Shown one piece after another: positions 53,820-63,674 of a stretch of 64,000 nucleotides of DNA. The stretch is from Allocoleopsis franciscana PCC 7113. Its GTDB lineage: Bacteria; Cyanobacteriota; Cyanobacteriia; Cyanobacteriales; Coleofasciculaceae. A program made the translations under genes and the position numbers. Below the pieces are notes generated by a model, which ran no database searches, had not been told where the DNA came from, and saw nothing but the letters and a program-made list of their open reading frames with translations. Each line of letters begins with the position of its first letter. The first letter of the stretch is position 1. Location: positions 4,986,001-5,050,000 of the forward strand of contig NC_019738.1 of the NCBI RefSeq assembly GCF_000317515.1. Reading direction: 5' to 3'.

Positions 53820-54313
53820 AGCTTGATTGTTGGTAGAGGAACCAAAGAATATCAATTAAATTAATTTAATTCATAAGTTTTTGCAATAAGCTACAGTAAG
53901 ATTCAGGTTCACTGCGTGGATAAAAGTACAACTGAAGCACTAAAGTATTTTTGGTTTAGTCTTCGCGTTGCAGCGATCACACCTAGATTTAAGCATGGGT
54001 GTTCGACATCAGACACGGCTCAAGAAAAGAATAAGAATTGTAACGGGGGGTGAGGATTTAAGATGATGTAGAAGGATTCTTGCAGCGTCCCATCTCTGAA
54101 GCCGCGTTTATCGGAACTCCTCTGGTGCAACCCATGGAAAAAGAGAGCAGGAGAGGGTTGAATAATTACCAGATACAAAAAACAGTCCTGAAGGAGTTGC
54201 TCTTGTCCACCACGCTCTGCTAAAAGCTAAAGACAAAGGTCAAGAACCCTTTCAAGGGGAGGAAACTTGATAACGACTGATGGGTTGCATCTATTTATAC
54301 AGGGAGCTTAAGT
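53820..54313. other. 494-bp spacer
   Basis: AT-rich palindromic stretch AATTAAATTAATTTAATT near 53853-53871; otherwise no recognisable feature. Confidence 0.4.
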
Positions 54314-54643
54314 ATGGGCATTGAAATTTTTTACTGTAATCAAATCCCAATGTTTGACTTAGCAGAACTAGATTGGCTCATACAAACTCCTGTACGGGAC
54401 TCGGAACTCGAAGAAGAGTTAGCTCAGGAGGTTTGGAGAGTAGAGTACAATGCCGAACATCCCGACATGCAATACCATAATCGCGACGAAACATGTCTCC
54501 GAGTAGGTTTTGTCGGGGTCATCTTTGAAGATGAGGCGACATTAGATGATCATTGTGCAATCTTCCCTAGTTGTTGCACCAGCTTACTCCCTTCCGAGTT
54601 GACTTATCTTCAGAATAGCTTAGTGCAAGAAGGAATAAGATAG
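54314..54643 (+). CDS. hypothetical acidic protein
   Basis: This 109-residue acidic protein begins MGIEIFYCNQIPMFDLAELDWLI, with an ATG not preceded by a strong ribosome site (GGGAGC is 8-13 bases upstream). It contains DSELEEELAQEVWRVEYNAE and several Cys (CLR, CAIFPSCC). I do not recognise the family. It is a single gene followed at its stop by a dispersed repeat that recurs at 60066. Confidence 0.55.
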   Translation: MGIEIFYCNQIPMFDLAELDWLIQTPVRDSELEEELAQEVWRVEYNAEHPDMQYHNRDETCLRVGFVGVIFEDEATLDDHCAIFPSCCTSLLPSELTYLQNSLVQEGIR

Positions 54644-54710
54644 GAGGCAAGAGGCAGGAGGCAGAAAGGATATTGGTTGTACAGTAAGCTTTTTGACTTT
54701 TTTGAACGGG
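54643..54710. repeat. dispersed repeat: heptamer array plus conserved tail, copy 1
   Basis: A GGAGGCA/AGAGGCA array runs into TTGTACAGTAAGCTTTTT, then AACGGG. The same array-plus-tail arrangement occurs at 60066-60133. Confidence 0.75.
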
Positions 54711-54878
54711 TGTGGTATTTTAGCCGCGCTGCACTAGTGCCTTAGCAAACTTGACTAGGGTCTGTTTGCCAGCTCAATCGTGACACGATTAACGGTGCTA
54801 CTCTTAAGGGAATTTAACGGGTGAGTACGCTAAATTTAACTTAGGCAAATATGCCCTAGCTTGTTTCACGTCATTCGC

Positions 54879-55439
54879 CTAGAAGGGAATATCATCTAAA
54901 TCTTGTGAGCTATCTGGAGTTGGAGTGGTTGAAGTGCGAATGGTCGGGGTTTCATAAGTTGGCTCCGTCACTGAAGACGTGTAGTCTCTCTCCAAATCGC
55001 TAGTACTCGACATCGGTGCTGATTGTCGGGGTGACCTTAAAGGAACTACCACATTATTGGATTTTGGAGAAGAAACAGGGGCTGGAGCCTCAGAGGTTGT
55101 CGCCGGTACAGCGATATGAGGTTCAAATAAAGTGTCAGCGCCCAGTTTGTAAATGCGGGAAACGGTCAATTCCGCTCGTTTTTCCTTAAACCCTTCTGGT
55201 CGCTCAACGGTATTCATGCCTAATCGACCTTCAATGACGACGCGATCGCCCACGGCATAGTTTTCCTTAATGGAATTAGCCAAATTCCCCCAACCGACCA
55301 CTCTTAACCGTGCAGGTGGGTCTTCAGCCCGTTGACTGGGAAACTCCACCAGCATCTGGGCGATAGGGGTTTGGCTATCAGCCGTGTAACGGAGCTCTGG
55401 ATCTTGAATGATTTGTGCCATCAAGATGCAGCTATTCAT
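54879..55439 (-). CDS. ssb: single-stranded DNA-binding protein
   Basis: This 186-residue protein has an N-terminal OB fold (about 1-105: NSCILMAQIIQDPELRYTADSQTPIAQM, RLRVVGWGNLA, GDRVVIEGRLGMNTVERPEG). A long Pro/Ser/Thr-rich linker follows, then the acidic partner-binding tip DLDDIPF. This is the bacterial SSB plan, binding ssDNA and recruiting repair and replication enzymes. The start is supported by AAGGAGGA seven bases before the ATG. The low-complexity linker is of usual length. Confidence 0.93.
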   Translation of the reverse strand: MNSCILMAQIIQDPELRYTADSQTPIAQMLVEFPSQRAEDPPARLRVVGWGNLANSIKENYAVGDRVVIEGRLGMNTVERPEGFKEKRAELTVSRIYKLGADTLFEPHIAVPATTSEAPAPVSSPKSNNVVVPLRSPRQSAPMSSTSDLERDYTSSVTEPTYETPTIRTSTTPTPDSSQDLDDIPF

Positions 55440-55840
55440 CGTGAAATCCTCCTTGGCGCTCTTGGTGATCGACCTGCTAGGCGAGAAGTTCTACATGGCA
55501 TGGCTTTGTGAGTCGCACTGGTTGCTTGGCACTCAATGGCAAGCCGTGAACCATCTCCCCCTTAATCTACAAGTCCCATGAAAAAAATAAAAGGAGTCTG
55601 CGAATGTTTCAGCCTCCTCCTGATCCATCATAGAACAAGCGTACCAAAGGTGTTGAGCGAGTGGGGGAATTGGGGACTGGGAAAGGATGAAGTCTCAAGG
55701 AAAAAAGCAATCATTCAATGCTCTCGCTTGGTTTCTTTCCAGGTTTATCCTTCAGTCTTCTTCCCAATTCCCTTGTCTATCAGGCATCCCACCCTAGATA
55801 GTGGCGACAGGATGCCTAGAGGCATAGACCGTTCGATGTT
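55440..55840. other. 401-bp spacer with a terminator-like inverted repeat
   Basis: AGGCATCC (55782-55789) and GGATGCCT (55810-55817) are complementary and lie just after the stop of the downstream GDP-mannose gene on the minus strand; no clear T-tract. The remainder shows no gene. Confidence 0.45.
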
Positions 55841-58387
55841 CTATGATGTCATGGCTTCAACTTTGGGCGGTTCTACCACACCTTGTTCGTGTTCCACAAA
55901 GTCTTGAACGTAATTACGATATTTCCTCAAACTGTCATCGACCCAATCTCGGTCATCGCTGTTGGCAAAGATGTGTACCAAGGGTTCGCCGGCATCGGGT
56001 AAAATCAACACCCAACTGTCCGTTTGGTGGTTGACAATTTTCACCCCATCGATCAGCTCTAAGTTCTCATTGGGATGAGTTTCTACCAGATGGCGCATGA
56101 GGGAACCTTTCACCGTCCAAGGGCAGCGAACTGTGTAGGTCTTGTGACAAACACGAGGGAGATCGGTACGAATTTGACCGAGCGATCGCTCCTGTATAGT
56201 TAGCATCTCAATTAACTTAGCCATACAGAACATTGCATCAAAGCCGGGATGAAGATGTGGGAAAATAAAGCCCATTTCTCCACTACCGCCCAACACGACA
56301 TTAGGATTGGCTTGAGAGGCTTCCATCAACGCCGTTGGATTTGCTTTAGTCCGAATCACTTTGCCATCATGACGGCGAGCAATTTGTTCAACGGCACTCG
56401 ATGCCTGTACGGGTACAACCACTGTGCCTCTGGGATTGGCGGTGAGCATGACGTTGACCATCAGTGCGGTTAACATCTCACCCCGAATTGGGATTCCCGA
56501 TTCATCCACCAAAATCAGCTGTTCTCCATTCGCCGACACCTGCGCACCAAAATTCGCTCTCAGTGCTTCGACAACGTGACCCAACTGCGTGAGCAATCCC
56601 TCCCGTTCATGGGTTGAGAGTCCCATTTGGTTCAAACTGGCATTGAGAACGACCGCATCACAACCAAATTTTCCTAGCAATTGCGGCAGTACCGCCCCCG
56701 AAACCGAGTAACCGTAGTCAATCACGACCTTGGAACCACTGTTGCGAATCGCTTCAATATTCAGGTAGCGGGTAAACCCAGTACTGTAGAGGTCGTTCAC
56801 TTGACTGGGATAGCCAACATTGCCGATTTCATGAATTTGCGATCGCCGCAAGTCTTCTTTGAAATAAGCCCCCTCGATTTTCTTCTCTTGCCCCTTGGAA
56901 ATATTGATTCCCTGGGAGTTGAAAATTTCAATCAGAATGTAATCGGGACGGTCTGGATGGACTCGAACGTGAATGCCCCCAACCACCGAAAGTGTGGGTA
57001 TCACCAAACGGGCAATGGGAATGGCTGTGTGTTCCAGATTCTGGACATGGACTCCCACAGACATCAATCCAGCAATTAAAGCCCGCGACACCATGCGGGA
57101 AATACTGCGTTGATCGCGGGAGATCGCCACTTGGGAACCGGGTTTTAAGGTCGATCCATAAGCTGCTCCCAACTTAACCGCAAATTCGGGAGTAATGTCA
57201 ATGTTCGCCAACCCTTGAACACCGCGCTGACCAAACAGATTCCGTTGAGCCGTTTGCCCCCAAATCAAATTGATATTCAAAGTTGCCCCGGATTCAATCC
57301 GCTTACAAGGCCAGACTCGCACACCCGGACTGACTAAAGCTTCTTCACCAATGGTGGAGAGAGGGCCGACAACGGCACCTTCCAAGACATGAGCGCGACG
57401 GTCTACCCTCGTACCTCGGCAAATCACACAGGCACGCAGATGTGCTTCCTCACCAATGATTGCGCCATTCCAGAGAATGGGACGCTTCAGGTCAGCATCT
57501 GCGCCGACCGTTACATTATCCCCAATCACCGTTCCGGCTTCGAGCGTTACTCGTGGACCAATGCGGCAGTTGCTGCCAATAATGGCTGGAGTTTCAATCT
57601 TAGCCGTTGGGTCAATGTAGGTATTCTGACCGACCCATAGTCCTGGCTTTTGCTCGGCGTAAGCAAAGTCTAGCTCCACCTTTTGGTGTAAAGCATCGTA
57701 CTGGGCTTCGCGGTAGGCATCCAGGTGACCAACATCACACCAGTAACCCTCTGCAATGTAGCCATACATTGGCTCATTTTTGGCTAAGAGCAACGGAAAC
57801 AAATCTTTGGAAAAGTCACATTCCTCATTAACCGGCAAATATTCTAAAACCGATGGGTCTAGAATGTAAGTCCCGGTGTTGACCGTATCTGAAAAAATTT
57901 CACTGGTCGAAGGCTTTTCTAAAAACCGTCGAATACGCATTTGCTCGTCGGTGATCACGACCCCAAACTCAACTGGATTGGGAACGCGAGTCAGAACCAG
58001 AGTGGCTTTTGAATTCTGGCGTTTATGGAATTCAATCGCTGCGCTTAAATCAAAGTCAGTAATACTATCGCCGCTGATGACTAAAAATGTGTCATCTAGT
58101 AGTTCGGCAATATTTTTAACACAACCGGCAGTCCCTAAAGGCTGGTCTTCCTCCACAGCGTAGGTCATTTGTACGCCAAAATCACTGCCGTCTTGGAAGT
58201 AGTCTCGCATGACATCAGGGAGATAGTGCAGTGTTGCTACAACCTCTGTTATGTGATGTCTCTTGAGAAGGTTGATAATGTGTTCAGCGATGGGTCGATT
58301 TAGGATCGGGACCATCGGCTTGGGAAGATCGCATGTCAGCGGCCTCAGACGTGTTCCTGAACCGCCAGCCATCAGCACTGCTCGCAT
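55841..58387 (-). CDS. mannose-1-phosphate guanylyltransferase / phosphomannomutase-like fusion
   Basis: This 848-residue protein begins with a nucleotidyltransferase domain (about 1-235: [32 protein letters not shown]). A left-handed beta-helix of hexapeptide repeats (about 250-365) follows, then a phosphohexomutase-like half (about 375-830). In the mutase half the catalytic TASHNP serine loop is not recognisable ([15 protein letters not shown] in the expected region) and the metal-binding DGDxDR reads VDESGIPIR. So the transferase is probably active and the mutase half regulatory or structural. AGGAGGA five bases before the ATG supports the start. The likely product is GDP-mannose for polysaccharide or glycan synthesis. 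Confidence 0.88.
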   Translation of the reverse strand: MRAVLMAGGSGTRLRPLTCDLPKPMVPILNRPIAEHIINLLKRHHITEVVATLHYLPDVMRDYFQDGSDFGVQMTYAVEEDQPLGTAGCVKNIAELLDDTFLVISGDSITDFDLSAAIEFHKRQNSKATLVLTRVPNPVEFGVVITDEQMRIRRFLEKPSTSEIFSDTVNTGTYILDPSVLEYLPVNEECDFSKDLFPLLLAKNEPMYGYIAEGYWCDVGHLDAYREAQYDALHQKVELDFAYAEQKPGLWVGQNTYIDPTAKIETPAIIGSNCRIGPRVTLEAGTVIGDNVTVGADADLKRPILWNGAIIGEEAHLRACVICRGTRVDRRAHVLEGAVVGPLSTIGEEALVSPGVRVWPCKRIESGATLNINLIWGQTAQRNLFGQRGVQGLANIDITPEFAVKLGAAYGSTLKPGSQVAISRDQRSISRMVSRALIAGLMSVGVHVQNLEHTAIPIARLVIPTLSVVGGIHVRVHPDRPDYILIEIFNSQGINISKGQEKKIEGAYFKEDLRRSQIHEIGNVGYPSQVNDLYSTGFTRYLNIEAIRNSGSKVVIDYGYSVSGAVLPQLLGKFGCDAVVLNASLNQMGLSTHEREGLLTQLGHVVEALRANFGAQVSANGEQLILVDESGIPIRGEMLTALMVNVMLTANPRGTVVVPVQASSAVEQIARRHDGKVIRTKANPTALMEASQANPNVVLGGSGEMGFIFPHLHPGFDAMFCMAKLIEMLTIQERSLGQIRTDLPRVCHKTYTVRCPWTVKGSLMRHLVETHPNENLELIDGVKIVNHQTDSWVLILPDAGEPLVHIFANSDDRDWVDDSLRKYRNYVQDFVEHEQGVVEPPKVEAMTS

Positions 58388-58941
58388 AAGTCCTCCTAAT
58401 TTGCGCGCTTCACGGTGTAATATCGTGAGATTCTAAGTTTTGTTACCTATTCTTAATAGTCTCCTATATCGTGAGAATTATGCTATCCCTCCGCAAGATA
58501 GAACTTGTATAAAAATGGTGATTTTTACTCTTGACAAAAGTATATCAAATATGAATTTGCTCTTCACAATTTTTAACAGTTATATATGTATATAGCTGTT
58601 TACCAATCGCTGTCTTCATCGTTGAAGACTTAGGGATCGAGTTCTACTGGGTTTGAGGGTCAAGATCTAATTAAGAACATCAATAATATATGGGGTTGCT
58701 TTGAAGATCAGCGTGACGCTACAACCCTCACCTAGATAGACTAGAACTAAATTAATGCTACTTTGACCTGTAGGGGGAATCAATTTCGTAGACTTTTCTA
58801 AACTTTTAGCGCGTGGCTGTAGAGGTTTCCTGATGGAAATGGCTTGCAGCAGGGTAGCGGGCGTGAGAGAGGCGGAACTTGACGGTCAAACAGCTTTGAG
58901 GCGGTGAACCTTAGTTAGTTATCATAGGGGTTGATTGCATT
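58388..58941. other. 554-bp spacer with a 26-bp AT-rich palindrome
   Basis: AACAGTTATATA (58575-58586) and TATATAGCTGTT (58589-58600) pair at 11 of 12 positions, an operator-like palindrome. The spacer holds the divergent promoters of the GDP-mannose gene and the small membrane gene; no gene is seen. Confidence 0.45.
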
Positions 58942-59133
58942 ATGAAACTATTTATTATTGTGCTGGGACTGGGAATTTACGGGTATGGTGCCTGGAAGTT
59001 CTGGAAGGGGTTTGAACGGACCAACTTCTCCCGTAGTTTGCCTAACCGGATTACCCTGTCACTGTTGTGGCCGGCCTTGATTATTGCCAATAAGTCTTAT
59101 CGCAGGAACTTTACCAAAGCCTTAAAAGGTTAA
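58942..59133 (+). CDS. small conserved membrane protein
   Basis: This 63-residue protein has an N-terminal hydrophobic helix (LFIIVLGLGIYGYGAWKFW) followed by a basic segment and a second weakly hydrophobic stretch (ITLSLLWPALIIA). The tail is rich in Lys and Arg. It looks like a real cyanobacterial small membrane protein of unknown function. It lies 32 bases upstream of cobK and could be co-transcribed with it. Confidence 0.65.
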   Translation: MKLFIIVLGLGIYGYGAWKFWKGFERTNFSRSLPNRITLSLLWPALIIANKSYRRNFTKALKG

Positions 59134-59165
59134 TTGGTGCAGTGACTCGTTGAGCTGGCTCGATA

Positions 59166-59978
59166 TTGCTAGACCCTACCGATCGCGCCTTGGGAGGCTA
59201 TTTTTTGGGTAATCGCCTCTGGCTGATTGGCGGTACGAGTGAAAGTGTGGCTTTAGCAGGCGCGATCGCCTCTCTGGGTCTGCCCTGTCTTGTATCTGTG
59301 ACAACAGAGGCAGCTCAGAGCCTTTATCCTAAAACCCCACTGCTCAAGGTTCAAGTAGGGCGTTTGCAGATTGAGCAGTTAGATGATTTTTTACAACAGC
59401 AACAAATTGCGGCTATTCTCGACGCCTCTCATCCGTATGCCGTAGAAATTTCCCAAATGGCGACAAGGCTAGCGGCTCAGCGGAAAATCCCCTATCTGCG
59501 CTTTGAACGGCCAGTCGTTAATCCTCAAAAGGACCATTCAAGGGTCATCATGCTAGACAGCTTCGAGGCTCTTTTAGCTAGGGACTACCTTCTCCAGCAG
59601 CGAGTACTGCTCACTGTTGGTTATAAAGCCTTACCTCTGTTTCAAGGCTGGCAAGATAGGTCTACCCTATTTGCCCGGATTCTACCGGCTGTCACGTCCC
59701 TGGAAGCGGCGATTGCGGCTGGATTTACATCGGATCGGATTATTGCCATTCGTCCTCCTGTGTCCGCTGAGATAGAAAAGTCCCTCTGGCGTCACTGGGA
59801 AATTTCATTGGTTGTAACCAAGGCTTCTGGTGTGGCTGGAGGAGAAGAGATTAAGCGAACCGTTGCCGCTGAGTTGGGTATTCCACTGGTAGTTATTACC
59901 CGTCCTGTGGTTGATTATCCTCAGCAAACCAGCGATTTTTCTTTAGCCTTGGAGTTTTGTCGCACTCATCTGAGGTAG
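59166..59978 (+). CDS. cobK: precorrin-6A/cobalt-precorrin-6A reductase
   Basis: This enzyme of about 270 residues reduces precorrin-6A (or its cobalt form) in corrin ring synthesis for cobalamin. Visible are the nucleotide-binding opening LWLIGGTSESVALAGAIASL, then VGRLQIEQLDDFL, DASHPYA and the central LTVGYKALPLF, with VVTKASGVAGGEEIK near the end, all CobK/CbiJ segments. The annotated start is TTG; TTG or GTG starts nearer GNRLWLIGG are possible. No other cob genes and no cobalamin riboswitch lie nearby, as is common in cyanobacteria where the pathway is scattered. Confidence 0.92.
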   Translation: MLDPTDRALGGYFLGNRLWLIGGTSESVALAGAIASLGLPCLVSVTTEAAQSLYPKTPLLKVQVGRLQIEQLDDFLQQQQIAAILDASHPYAVEISQMATRLAAQRKIPYLRFERPVVNPQKDHSRVIMLDSFEALLARDYLLQQRVLLTVGYKALPLFQGWQDRSTLFARILPAVTSLEAAIAAGFTSDRIIAIRPPVSAEIEKSLWRHWEISLVVTKASGVAGGEEIKRTVAAELGIPLVVITRPVVDYPQQTSDFSLALEFCRTHLR

Positions 59979-60065
59979 CCGCCTCGTCTGATTGGAAAAA
60001 AAAGAACCACTCAAGGCGCAGAGAGCGCGGAGGAAAACAAAAGAGAGAATTTTACTTAGTGCAAA

Positions 60066-60133
60066 AAGGCAGGAGGCTGGAGGCATAAGGCAAGAAAGTT
60101 TGTACAGTAAGCTTTTTAACCTTTTTCAACGGG
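60066..60133. repeat. dispersed repeat: heptamer array plus conserved tail, copy 2
   Basis: AGGCAGGAGGCTGGAGGCA array followed by TTGTACAGTAAGCTTTTT and AACGGG, matching the copy at 54643 in order and tail sequence. Confidence 0.75.
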
Positions 60134-60421
60134 ATAGTTATTTCTGCCAGCCTGGTCTAGGTTGTTTTGAGAGTTTGAGTTAACTAACAGCAACAGGTCT
60201 TGTTTAAGCCCGATATTCTGAACAACGACGTTGATCGACAACTTCAAAAAGTTTAGTGTGATCGGACGTCCAGATGTTTTGCAACTCCTGACTAAAACCT
60301 CACTCAGAACCAGCATCGAGGTTCTCGATATTCGCATTTTGTCGCCAAATTGCTCAAAATCGATCCGGAGGTGGTGGCTCGTTTTGGAATAAAGGAATGG
60401 TAGATGCACCCTGATTAATAT

Positions 60422-60445
60422 CCCCAGCTCTTAACAGGGCTGGGG
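60422..60445. terminator. strong intrinsic terminator between convergent genes
   Basis: CCCCAGC (60422-60428) and GCTGGGG (60439-60445) form a stem; on the plus strand GTTTCCTTATTTTT follows. It can stop read-through from the cobK side and may also serve the alpha/beta hydrolase gene. The stretch 60134-60421 has no gene I can support. Confidence 0.7.
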
Positions 60446-60469
60446 GTTTCCTTATTTTTGTCTCTTTGC

Positions 60470-61327
60470 TCAAGCGTTTGCTGGGGAGCCAACAGCCAGA
60501 AATTCCTGCACCCGCTCTAAATAAACGTCCGGCTTCTCCAGCATGGGGAAGTGAGCCGTGTCAGGAATTTCAAAATACTCAACTTTTTCATTGAGCTGAG
60601 CCGCCCGACGCCCCAGCTCTGGGGGGATAATCTTGTCAAATGTACCCGCAACCAAGAGCGTTGGCACGCTGAGTTGAGCAAACTCTTGGGGCATCACCTC
60701 AGATGCATATTTGCTCACAGATGTCAACATTGTGCCCAACGCCGCTTTGTAATCCGCCTCTAAGAAATCCTCTAAAAAAGCACGGCTCACCGTCACAGGC
60801 AACGGACGGTGCAAAAATCGCGCCATGAACATCGCGCTGGCAAAAGGAATTCGCAAGAACCAACGGGGACGGAACTGAACAACGTACTTGCCAAATTTAT
60901 GGAAGGCAGAGAAGGATTTCTCGTCGTATTCAAAGATGCCGCTACAGGTTAAAACCGCCCGTTCCACTCGCTCTGGATAACGGTTGAGAAAGAACACAGC
61001 AGAAGACGCCCCCATGGAGTGAGCCATGATGTAGACGCGACGTAGCTCTAGAGTATCTAGCAATGCCGCTAAATCTTCAGCGTAATCCTCCATTTCATAG
61101 AGCAACTCCTCGATTGGCTCTTGGGGTAACTTTGAGCGACCAAATCCCCTTAAATCGTAGAGCAGGCAGTCAAATTGCTCGGACAGGCTACGCGCGGTAC
61201 TTTCCCAGTACCGCGCCGAACCGCCCCATCCATGAATGAAAACGATGACTGGCTTGGTTCGAGAGGCTGTCGGTTGGCGTATCCACTCGTAGTAATGCTC
61301 GACGCCACGAACGTTAATTACTGGCAT
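60470..61327 (-). CDS. alpha/beta hydrolase
   Basis: About 285 residues from the ATG at 61327; the TTG at 61336 in frame is less likely. It has an alpha/beta hydrolase core with oxyanion HGWGGS (about residue 33), nucleophile Ser in AHSMGASS, catalytic Asp in GTFDKIIP and His in TAHFPM near the end. A helical cap lies at about 150-210. It could be an esterase, lipase or C-C hydrolase; substrate unknown. It is downstream of clpX on the same strand, separated by 121 bases with a palindromic repeat. Confidence 0.9.
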   Translation of the reverse strand: MPVINVRGVEHYYEWIRQPTASRTKPVIVFIHGWGGSARYWESTARSLSEQFDCLLYDLRGFGRSKLPQEPIEELLYEMEDYAEDLAALLDTLELRRVYIMAHSMGASSAVFFLNRYPERVERAVLTCSGIFEYDEKSFSAFHKFGKYVVQFRPRWFLRIPFASAMFMARFLHRPLPVTVSRAFLEDFLEADYKAALGTMLTSVSKYASEVMPQEFAQLSVPTLLVAGTFDKIIPPELGRRAAQLNEKVEYFEIPDTAHFPMLEKPDVYLERVQEFLAVGSPANA

Positions 61328-61353
61328 ATTAAACAATTTGAGTAAAACAAGTC

Positions 61354-61382
61354 ATAGGGACGTATGACTGATACGCCCCTAT
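61354..61382. repeat. ATAGGG palindromic repeat between clpX and the hydrolase
   Basis: ATAGGGACGTAT (61354-61365) and ATACGCCCCTAT (61371-61382) pair at 11 of 12 positions. It belongs with the GTAGGG-ended palindromes at 6265, 34435 and 37422. Confidence 0.65.
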
Positions 61383-61448
61383 CAATATCTGCTATTAAAA
61401 ATTTTCCTACGCTCTGGCTCGAATCTCCTACCCTAACCTCCTCTTTTT

Positions 61449-62789
61449 TTAGGCGGATTCTGGTTTTGGTAGGGAAGAGGGATGTACCAATAGTTCTGCT
61501 GTGGAACGTTTTTCCACCATTTCCCGCGTAATCATGCAGCGAGTGACATCTTTACGAGAAGGCAACTCGTACATTACGTCTAGCATCAATTCTTCCACAA
61601 TGCCGCGCAGTGCCCTAGCCCCCGTTTTCCGGCGGTAAGCTTCTTGCGCGATCGCCCGAATCGCATCGGGTTTAAACTCCAATTGCACACTGTCCATCTT
61701 CAGCAGTTTTTGATACTGCTTCACCAGCGCATTGCGGGGTTCGGTCAAAATTTCCATCAACGCTTCTTCATCGAGTGGGTCAACGACAGCCACCACGGGT
61801 ACGCGCCCAATGAACTCTGGAATCATGCCAAACTTCACCAAATCATCCGGCTCTAAATGCCGTAGCACATCGGCTGTACGTTTTTCTTTGGACTGACCTT
61901 CTCCAGGTTGAATAAACCCGATGGATCGCTTGCCAATCCGCTGCTCAACCACCTTTTCAAGACCGACAAAAGCTCCCCCGCAAATAAACAGGATGTTGCT
62001 CGTGTCAATCTGAATGCAATCTTGATAGGGATGCTTACGACCCCCCTGGGGCGGGACATTGGCAACCGTCCCTTCTAACATTTTGAGCAAAGCTTGCTGG
62101 ACGCCTTCCCCAGAAACATCTCTGGTAATGGAAGGGTTTTCACTCTTGCGAGCAATCTTGTCTATTTCATCGATATAGATAATTCCGCGCTGAGCTTCCT
62201 CGACATCGAGGTCTGCCACTTGCAGCAGCCGCAGTAAGATATTCTCGACATCTTCCCCGACATAGCCGGCTTCTGTCAGCGTCGTGGCATCGGCGACGGC
62301 AAAAGGCACATCCAATACACTCGCTAACGTCTGAGCCAGAAGGGTTTTCCCGCAACCGGTTGGCCCCATCAGGAGAATGTTGGACTTTTGCAGCTCTACC
62401 ACATCCTCCAACCCTGCCTTGCCATTGCCCTTGGACTGAATAAAGCTCAGGCGCTTGTAGTGGTTATAGACGGCAACCGAGAGTACTTTCTTAGCGTCGT
62501 CTTGACCAATGACATGCTCATCTAGGTACTTTTTCAGTTCTCTGGGTTTGGGAATTTGATTCAACGAGAGACCCGAAGCACGAGCACGACGCTTCTGCGG
62601 GGGTTCTTTGGGAGGTACAGGTTGGGGAGCTGGCCCACTGGAGTCGAGCAACTCCTCATCTAGAATTTCGTTACACAGGTCAACGCATTCATCGCAGATG
62701 TAGACTCCTGGCCCTGCAATTAGCTTACGCACCTGCTCCTGAGACTTGCCGCAAAACGAACATTTTAGATGGGAGTCGTATTTAGACAT
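61449..62789 (-). CDS. clpX: ATP-dependent Clp protease ATP-binding subunit ClpX
   Basis: This 446-residue AAA+ unfoldase has an N-terminal C4 zinc finger ([22 protein letters not shown]; about residues 10-38), a linker, Walker A GPTGCGKT, Walker [11 protein letters not shown], and the pore loop in the AGYVGEDVE region. The C-terminal part ends near [19 protein letters not shown]. It delivers substrates to ClpP. It lies 10 bases after clpP, so both are co-transcribed with the upstream tig. The long linker with [10 protein letters not shown] is usual in cyanobacteria. Confidence 0.97.
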   Translation of the reverse strand: MSKYDSHLKCSFCGKSQEQVRKLIAGPGVYICDECVDLCNEILDEELLDSSGPAPQPVPPKEPPQKRRARASGLSLNQIPKPRELKKYLDEHVIGQDDAKKVLSVAVYNHYKRLSFIQSKGNGKAGLEDVVELQKSNILLMGPTGCGKTLLAQTLASVLDVPFAVADATTLTEAGYVGEDVENILLRLLQVADLDVEEAQRGIIYIDEIDKIARKSENPSITRDVSGEGVQQALLKMLEGTVANVPPQGGRKHPYQDCIQIDTSNILFICGGAFVGLEKVVEQRIGKRSIGFIQPGEGQSKEKRTADVLRHLEPDDLVKFGMIPEFIGRVPVVAVVDPLDEEALMEILTEPRNALVKQYQKLLKMDSVQLEFKPDAIRAIAQEAYRRKTGARALRGIVEELMLDVMYELPSRKDVTRCMITREMVEKRSTAELLVHPSSLPKPESA

Positions 62790-62799
62790 ATGAAGCCTC

Positions 62800-63492
62800 T
62801 TACTTGATAGGAGTGACAGCCGCTTCCGACTTGGGAAGATTCTGCCTGGTGATGACCTGATCGATCAAGCCATAGTCTTTCGCCTCAGCCGCTGACATAA
62901 AGAAGTCGCGCTCGGTATCTGCTTCGATTTTTTCGAGCGACTGACCCGTATGATGAGCCAGTAACTGGTTCAGCGTCCGCTTATGGTAAAGAATTTCTCT
63001 CGCTTGGATTTCAATGTCGATCGCCTGTCCCTGGGCACCCCCCAAAGGTTGGTGAATCATGATTCTGGAATTGGGCAGAGCCATCCGTTTTCCGGGCGCT
63101 CCGGCGGTCAGGAGAAATGCTCCCATGCTGGCAGCTAAGCCGAAGCATATAGTAACAACATCTGGACGAATTTGCTGCATGGTGTCATACATCGCCATCC
63201 CTGCTGTTACCGAACCACCAGGAGAGTTGATGTACAGTTGAATGTCCTTTTCGGGGTCTTCGGCATCTAAAAACAGGAGTTGGGCAATAATGGAGTCAGC
63301 GACAGTATCGTCTACCTGCGTCCCCAAAAATATGATGCGCTCTCTTAAGAGCCGTGAGTAGATGTCAAAAGCCCGTTCCCCGATACCGGACTGCTCTACC
63401 ACCATCGGGACGACGTTGCTAGGGCTAAGGGAGCCAATGTCAAAGGAACTTAAGCTCGTGAACTGGTAGCCGTTGGACTGAGATTGCAGCAT
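62800..63492 (-). CDS. clpP: ATP-dependent Clp protease proteolytic subunit ClpP
   Basis: This 230-residue serine protease subunit forms the tetradecamer chamber. The catalytic Ser is in [11 protein letters not shown], His in [11 protein letters not shown] and Asp in [37 protein letters not shown] is the conserved core. The N-terminal 30 residues before [20 protein letters not shown] form a variable leader, so a start nearer residue 30 cannot be excluded. The operon order tig-clpP-clpX marks it as the ClpX-partner copy (clpP2 type); cyanobacteria carry other clpP genes elsewhere. Confidence 0.97.
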   Translation of the reverse strand: MLQSQSNGYQFTSLSSFDIGSLSPSNVVPMVVEQSGIGERAFDIYSRLLRERIIFLGTQVDDTVADSIIAQLLFLDAEDPEKDIQLYINSPGGSVTAGMAMYDTMQQIRPDVVTICFGLAASMGAFLLTAGAPGKRMALPNSRIMIHQPLGGAQGQAIDIEIQAREILYHKRTLNQLLAHHTGQSLEKIEADTERDFFMSAAEAKDYGLIDQVITRQNLPKSEAAVTPIK

Positions 63493-63674
63493 AGAACAGA
63501 CGTTAAAGCATTTTAGTTAGCCGTGGTGCTATCTCACCCCTGCATAAAAGGGGGAATATCACAACTATTCTTCTAGTGTTCATTATGCCTCAATTGCCAG
63601 AGGACTGACGGTCTGAGGCATTGGATTTGAGTTTGGGGATCGAGAGAGATAGCCCTCCCATCCCCATCTTTGGG

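Noticed and set aside
59134-59200. Possible cobalamin riboswitch upstream of cobK
   Set aside because: No B12-box or conserved core was found, and the gap to the previous gene is only 32 bases.
60116-60409. 97-codon minus-strand ORF between cobK and the hydrolase
   Set aside because: It spans a dispersed repeat tail and has no recognisable protein features.
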